DNA from: Paenibacillus sp. CF384
GTDB lineage: Bacteria > Bacillota > Bacilli > Paenibacillales > Paenibacillaceae
DNA length: 64,000 nt
Assembly: GCF_900106745.1 (NCBI RefSeq)
Contig: NZ_FNNV01000010.1
Span: forward strand, 1-64,000
Direction of reading: 5' to 3'
Shown: piece by piece, positions 60,428 to 64,000 of the stretch
How positions within the stretch are numbered: the stretch's first letter is position 1
Layout of the letters: each line of letters starts with the position of its first letter
Notes under the pieces: generated by a model
Seen by the model: only the letters and a program-made list of their open reading frames with translations
Database searches by the model: none
What the model was told of the DNA's origin: nothing
Position numbers and translations under genes: made by a program

Positions 60428-60464
60428 CCTTGGGGTCCTCCTCAAGTTGAGAAGGACCCCAAGG
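60428..60464 (-). other. Perfect 12-bp hairpin between icd and mdh
   Basis: CCTTGGGGTCCT (60428-60439) and AGGACCCCAAGG (60453-60464) form a perfect 12-pair stem with a 13-base loop. There is no T-run on the minus strand. It is therefore more likely a transcript-stabilising or partial-termination element that sets the icd to mdh ratio than a full terminator. Confidence 0.65.
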
Positions 60465-60486
60465 GGACGTGCTTCGTATGGGTGAA

Positions 60487-61779
60487 TTACAGGTTTTTGA
60501 TGATTTCGTCAGCGAATGCGGAACATTTCACTTCCGTTGCGCCTTCCATCAGACGTGCAAAGTCATAAGTAACGGTTTTGTTGTTGATTGCTGTTTCCAG
60601 GCCTTTGTAGATGGAATCAGCAGCTTCTTGCCAGCCAAGGTGCTCAAGAAGCATTACGCCGGACAAGATAACCGAACCTGGGTTTACAACATCAAGGTCA
60701 GCGTATTTCGGAGCTGTACCGTGAGTTGCTTCGAAGATTGCATGTCCAGTCAAGTAGTTGATGTTAGCTCCCGGAGCGATACCGATACCGCCAACTTGCG
60801 CAGCCAGTGCATCAGACAGGTAGTCACCGTTCAGGTTAAGCGTTGCGATCACGTCGAAGTCTGTAGGACGTGTAAGTACTTGTTGCAATGCGATGTCGGC
60901 AATAGCGTCTTTCACGATCAGCTTGCCAGCTGCTTCTGCATCTTTTTGAGCTTTGTTAGCTGCGTCAGTGCCTTCTGCTTCTTTGATGCGGTCGTATTGA
61001 CCCCAAGTGAAAGTTTGGTCTGCGAACTCTTGCTCAGCCACTTCGTAGCCCCAGTTCTTGAACGCGCCTTCTGTGAATTTCATGATATTGCCTTTATGAA
61101 CCAGTGTCAGCGATTTACGGCCGTGTTTCAGCGCGTATTCGATCGCAGCACGTGCAAGACGTTTGGAGCCTTCAGCGGAAACTGGTTTAATACCGATACC
61201 GGAAGTTTCTGGGAAACGGATTTTGTTAACGCCCATTTCGGTTTGCAAGAAGGAGATCACTTTCTTAACCTCAGCGGAACCTTCTTGGTACTCGATACCT
61301 GCGTAGATGTCTTCTGTGTTTTCACGGAAGATAACCATGTTTACCAGCTCAGGACGTTTTACCGGGGAAGGTACGCCGTCGAAGTAGCGAACAGGACGCA
61401 AGCATACATACAGGTCAAGCTCTTGACGAAGCGCTACGTTCAGGGAACGGATACCGCCGCCGATTGGCGTAGTCAAAGGTCCTTTGATTGCTACGATGTA
61501 TTCGCGGATTGCAGTCAGTGTGTCAGCAGGAAGCCATTCGCCATAAGTGTTGAATGCTTTCTCGCCGGCGAATACTTCGTACCATGCGATTTTCTTCTCG
61601 CCGCCGTATGCTTTCTCAACAGCTGCATCCAGAACACGCTTGGACGCTTTCCAGATGTCACGGCCTGTGCCGTCGCCTTCGATGAAAGGAATGATTGGGT
61701 TGTTAGGAACTTGAAGAACACCGTTATCGATTGTAATTTTGTCGCCTTCAGTTGGCAGTGCGAACTTTTCGAGTTGCAT
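60487..61779 (-). CDS. icd: Isocitrate dehydrogenase, NADP type
   Basis: A 430-residue enzyme that oxidises isocitrate to 2-oxoglutarate and CO2. Conserved parts are [36 protein letters not shown] (substrate serine and arginines), [16 protein letters not shown] and [16 protein letters not shown] (metal Asp). [14 protein letters not shown] binds cofactor and its Lys-Tyr pair indicates NADP. AGGAGG lies nine bases before the ATG. It is the middle gene of the TCA block. Confidence 0.98.
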   Translation of the reverse strand: MQLEKFALPTEGDKITIDNGVLQVPNNPIIPFIEGDGTGRDIWKASKRVLDAAVEKAYGGEKKIAWYEVFAGEKAFNTYGEWLPADTLTAIREYIVAIKGPLTTPIGGGIRSLNVALRQELDLYVCLRPVRYFDGVPSPVKRPELVNMVIFRENTEDIYAGIEYQEGSAEVKKVISFLQTEMGVNKIRFPETSGIGIKPVSAEGSKRLARAAIEYALKHGRKSLTLVHKGNIMKFTEGAFKNWGYEVAEQEFADQTFTWGQYDRIKEAEGTDAANKAQKDAEAAGKLIVKDAIADIALQQVLTRPTDFDVIATLNLNGDYLSDALAAQVGGIGIAPGANINYLTGHAIFEATHGTAPKYADLDVVNPGSVILSGVMLLEHLGWQEAADSIYKGLETAINNKTVTYDFARLMEGATEVKCSAFADEIIKNL

Positions 61780-61885
61780 GAATGAATTCCTCCTAAGATT
61801 ATGCGTTGTTCCTTGAGTGCATGACTATGACTCGAAGCACACGCGTGATTAATGAGTTACGATCGATAAACATAACTTGACGGGA

Positions 61886-61918
61886 GCCGGCCCCACAACC
61901 TAGTGGCTGTGCACCGGC
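61886..61918 (-). other. GC-rich hairpin in the citZ-icd intergenic region
   Basis: GCCGG and CCGGC close a stem with an inner CACA/TGTG and CC/GG pairing. Further GC-rich pairings lie toward the citZ stop. There is no clear T-run. The 192-base gap (61780-61971) may hold an attenuator or processing site; no separate icd promoter stands out. Confidence 0.45.
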
Positions 61919-61971
61919 ACCCCGCCCTCTTGCAAGGCGCCATCAGGCCTGTGCCTGCTGGAGCTTGATTC

Positions 61972-63084
61972 TTAACGCTGTGTAATTGGCGTTACCTTCT
62001 GGTCTACCGGTCCTGTGTACTCAGCACGAGGGCGAATCAGGCGGTTATTCTCGTATTGCTCAAGAATGTGCGCTGTCCATCCGGATGCACGGCTGATGGC
62101 AAAGATCGGAGTGAAGAGGTCACGCGGAATTTCCAGCGTAGTGTAAACCGATGCGGAGTAGAAGTCAACATTTGGCTTCAGTCCCTTTTGTCCGGTTACA
62201 AGCTCTTCGATCTTAACAGACATTTCGTAAAGCTCCATGTTGCCTGTCAGTTTGCCAAGCTCACGGGACATCTTCTGAAGATGCTTCGCGCGCGGATCGC
62301 CGCCTTTGTATACGCGGTGACCGAAGCCCATGATCTTCTCTTTGTTCGCAAGCTTCGCGTTAATATAGGATTCTACATTATCGAAAGAGCCGATCTCTTC
62401 AAGCATAACCATAACGGCTTCGTTCGCACCGCCGTGAAGAGGACCTTTCAAAGCGCCGATTGCGGATGTTACGCCGGAGTAAATATCCGAAAGCGTTGCA
62501 ACCGTTACACGTGCTGCGAATGTGGATGCGTTAAGCTCGTGGTCTGCATGCAATACAAGCGCTTGATCCAGTGCTTTAACAGCTACTTGATCGGGCTCTT
62601 GTCCTGTTAGCATGTAGAGGAAGTTGAAAGCAATGGAGACTCCGCTCTTCGGTGCTACCGGTTCTTGACCTTGGCGGATGCGTGCAAATGCCGCAACCAG
62701 CGTAGGGATTTGAGCTTGGATCTTGATGGCTTTCTTGATATTCGCCTCTTGCGACATATCGTTAGCCGATTCGTCAAACAGGGCTAGACTTGAAACCGCT
62801 GTACGAAGAGCTGCCATCGAATTTGTATTTTTAGGGTAGAGCTTCAATTGTTCCAGCACCCCTGCCGGTACAGTCGCAAACTCGTTAAGTTGACCAAGCA
62901 ACTCGTCCAGTTCGGATTGGTTTGGCAGCTTGCCGTACCAGAGTAAGTAAGCCACTTCTTCAAAAGAAGCGTGCTCCGCAAGATCATCGATGTCGATTCC
63001 ACGATATGTCAGTACGCCATCGATGATCGAGCTGATCGAGGATGTCGTTGCGACAATGCCTTCTAGACCTTTGGTTGCTGTCAT
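61972..63084 (-). CDS. citZ: Citrate synthase
   Basis: A 370-residue citrate synthase of the short Gram-positive type, condensing acetyl-CoA and oxaloacetate. It starts with GLEGIVATTSSISSIIDGVLTYRGIDIDDLA. The catalytic His and Asp lie in LHADHELNASTFAARV, LKGPLHGGANEAV, MGFGHRVYKGGDPRA and VDFYSASVY. GGAGAGAG precedes the ATG. It is first in the citZ-icd-mdh block, with a CcpC-like dyad upstream. Confidence 0.97.
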   Translation of the reverse strand: MTATKGLEGIVATTSSISSIIDGVLTYRGIDIDDLAEHASFEEVAYLLWYGKLPNQSELDELLGQLNEFATVPAGVLEQLKLYPKNTNSMAALRTAVSSLALFDESANDMSQEANIKKAIKIQAQIPTLVAAFARIRQGQEPVAPKSGVSIAFNFLYMLTGQEPDQVAVKALDQALVLHADHELNASTFAARVTVATLSDIYSGVTSAIGALKGPLHGGANEAVMVMLEEIGSFDNVESYINAKLANKEKIMGFGHRVYKGGDPRAKHLQKMSRELGKLTGNMELYEMSVKIEELVTGQKGLKPNVDFYSASVYTTLEIPRDLFTPIFAISRASGWTAHILEQYENNRLIRPRAEYTGPVDQKVTPITQR

Positions 63085-63171
63085 TTTTCTCTCTCCTTTG
63101 ACCTCTTTTTATTTAAAATAATGGAGTCACAAATAACAATAATTGGATTCGAGTTCCCTATCGTCGTTCTA

Positions 63172-63200
63172 ATCATATCGGATTTTGACCGGGAAGTGAA
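63172..63200 (-). promoter_or_regulatory. Candidate citZ promoter
   Basis: On the minus strand TTCACT (63195-63200), 17 bases and TATGAT (63172-63177). The predicted start is near 63165, with a leader of about 80 bases. Confidence 0.5.
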
Positions 63201-63211
63201 CAAAATCGGAC

Positions 63212-63226
63212 ATAAAATTGATTTAT
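63212..63226. promoter_or_regulatory. CcpC-like dyad upstream of citZ
   Basis: ATAA-AATTGAT-TTAT is an exact ATAA-N7-TTAT dyad, the CcpC binding pattern at citrate synthase and aconitase genes in Bacillus. It is centred about 54 bases upstream of the predicted citZ start. The stretch is AT-rich, so chance cannot be excluded. Confidence 0.5.
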
Positions 63227-63385
63227 CGGCACCATAAAGGTTTTTTTCTTCACCTTTCCTGCAATGATTTTTCCCAAATTCCTATGCTTTTACCCTCATG
63301 AACAAGCACTTTATTGCACCGCTGTAGAAATGGTAAGATGTGATAATAGCATTAGAACTCGCATTGACACGAAAGGGGCTTACTT

Positions 63386-64000
63386 ATGACGGAACAGCGA
63401 ATTGGCATCATCGACGTCGGCTCCAACTCCATCCGGCTTGTCATCTATGAACGGACTTCCGGCGGCGCTCATCGCGTCATCGACGGAAGCAAACGTGCAG
63501 CCCGCCTCAGCGATCAATTGGACGATGAAGGAGCACTGCCTTCCGGCACAATTGACGAGCTTGTAGATATGATTAATCACTTTCGATTAATTTGCGCGCA
63601 TCATCGTACAGGACTTATTCGCGCTGTAGCAACCGCAGCTATTCGCAACGCATCGAACCGAAGTGAAGTGCTCCACCGAATCGAATCGAAAACAGGGCTG
63701 CCCATTGAATTGCTGTCAGGAGAAGAAGAAGCCGGGTACGGCTTTCTCGGCATGATCAATTCCATGGACATCCAAGACGGCTTCCTCATCGACATCGGCG
63801 GCGGAAGCACGGAAGTATCGCTATTTAAGAATCGCACGCTCGTACAAGCCGTTTCGTTCCCTTTCGGCTGCGTCAGCATGACTCGCCGGTTTGCCAAGGG
63901 AGGTATGTTAGCCGACCAGCAGCTACGAGAGCTCGAGCAGTATGTAACCGAATTTGTTGAACGTGAAACATGGCTTAAATTGAGTCCGGGAAACCCGCTA
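63386..64000 (+). CDS. Ppx/GppA family phosphatase (partial)
   Basis: The first 205 codons of an exopolyphosphatase/guanosine pentaphosphatase-type protein; it runs off the right edge. IGIIDVGSNSIRLVIYE is the ASKHA phosphate-binding loop 1. LIRAVATAAIRNASNR, ELLSGEEEAGYGFLGM and FLIDIGGGSTEVSLF follow as further family motifs. These enzymes hydrolyse polyphosphate or pppGpp. GAAAGGGG lies nine bases before the ATG. Whether a C-terminal HD domain follows cannot be seen. Confidence 0.95.
   Translation, partial: MTEQRIGIIDVGSNSIRLVIYERTSGGAHRVIDGSKRAARLSDQLDDEGALPSGTIDELVDMINHFRLICAHHRTGLIRAVATAAIRNASNRSEVLHRIESKTGLPIELLSGEEEAGYGFLGMINSMDIQDGFLIDIGGGSTEVSLFKNRTLVQAVSFPFGCVSMTRRFAKGGMLADQQLRELEQYVTEFVERETWLKLSPGNPL

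Noticed and set aside
60469-61785. A 438-codon open frame opposite icd.
   Set aside because: It is the antisense shadow of a strongly conserved gene, Cys/Phe-rich and low in normal composition, with no ribosome site.

Overview
The window looks like the chromosome of a spore-forming, Gram-positive bacterium of the Paenibacillus type. A complete gerA-type germination receptor operon sits behind a near-perfect SigG promoter. There are also ytvI- and YjcZ-type sporulation genes, a YtpB-type sesquarterpene cyclase gene, many strong AGGAGG ribosome sites, frequent TTG and GTG starts, and SigA promoters of the Bacillus kind. The assignment rests on gene content and style, not on a database match. 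No phage, insertion sequence, cas gene or tRNA was recognised, and the window reads as ordinary core chromosome.

Layout. 1-720: 5' end of a 16S rRNA gene on the minus strand, with boxA leader and promoter. 724-2008: a lone LytTR-like protein, a 27-residue peptide and a GNAT acetyltransferase. 2026-6829: urease cluster ureABCFGD (minus), no ureE, with a candidate GlnR/TnrA box just upstream. 7111-12407: ilvD, yvbH, a NodB-YkoP type deacetylase and ytvI. 12420-18121: class B PBP, GltC-like LysR regulator, rhomboid protease, tpx, DUF1499 and DUF624 proteins, with an unexplained structured RNA element between the last two. 18301-22824: YjcZ peptide, cshA, yitT and a glycoside-hydrolase-like protein. 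22914-31789: flavin reductase, DUF3906, pfkA, ytpB, two membrane transporters, a YebC/YeeN protein, a cold shock protein, an MTHFR-like protein and small genes. 31977-40108: pepF, an SsuE-like flavin reductase and a MacAB-like ABC system of two ATPases, one large FtsX permease and one lipoprotein adaptor. 40330-46720: DUF92, GAF-HD-GYP, an array of four palindromes, GDPD, CapA, MBL hydrolase and methyltransferase. 46892-53592: gerA/gerB/gerC, type 2 IPP isomerase, nagB-nagA. 53688-64000: NHL protein, sugar kinase-DeoR pair, 4-TM protein, recQ, TCA genes citZ-icd-mdh (minus) and the start of a Ppx/GppA gene.

Working together. Urease releases ammonia and seems tied to nitrogen control. citZ, icd and mdh run as a block in TCA order, and a CcpC-like dyad lies in front of citZ. 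nagBA feeds amino sugars into glycolysis near pfkA. fni and ytpB both belong to isoprenoid metabolism. The most unusual observations are: the His-rich tails of UreG in a cluster without UreE; an AbrB-like hairpin domain at the end of an ABC ATPase; four helically phased palindromes between two convergent genes; a structured RNA with competing stems; and palindromes lying on the -10 boxes of both flavin reductase genes and of cshA.
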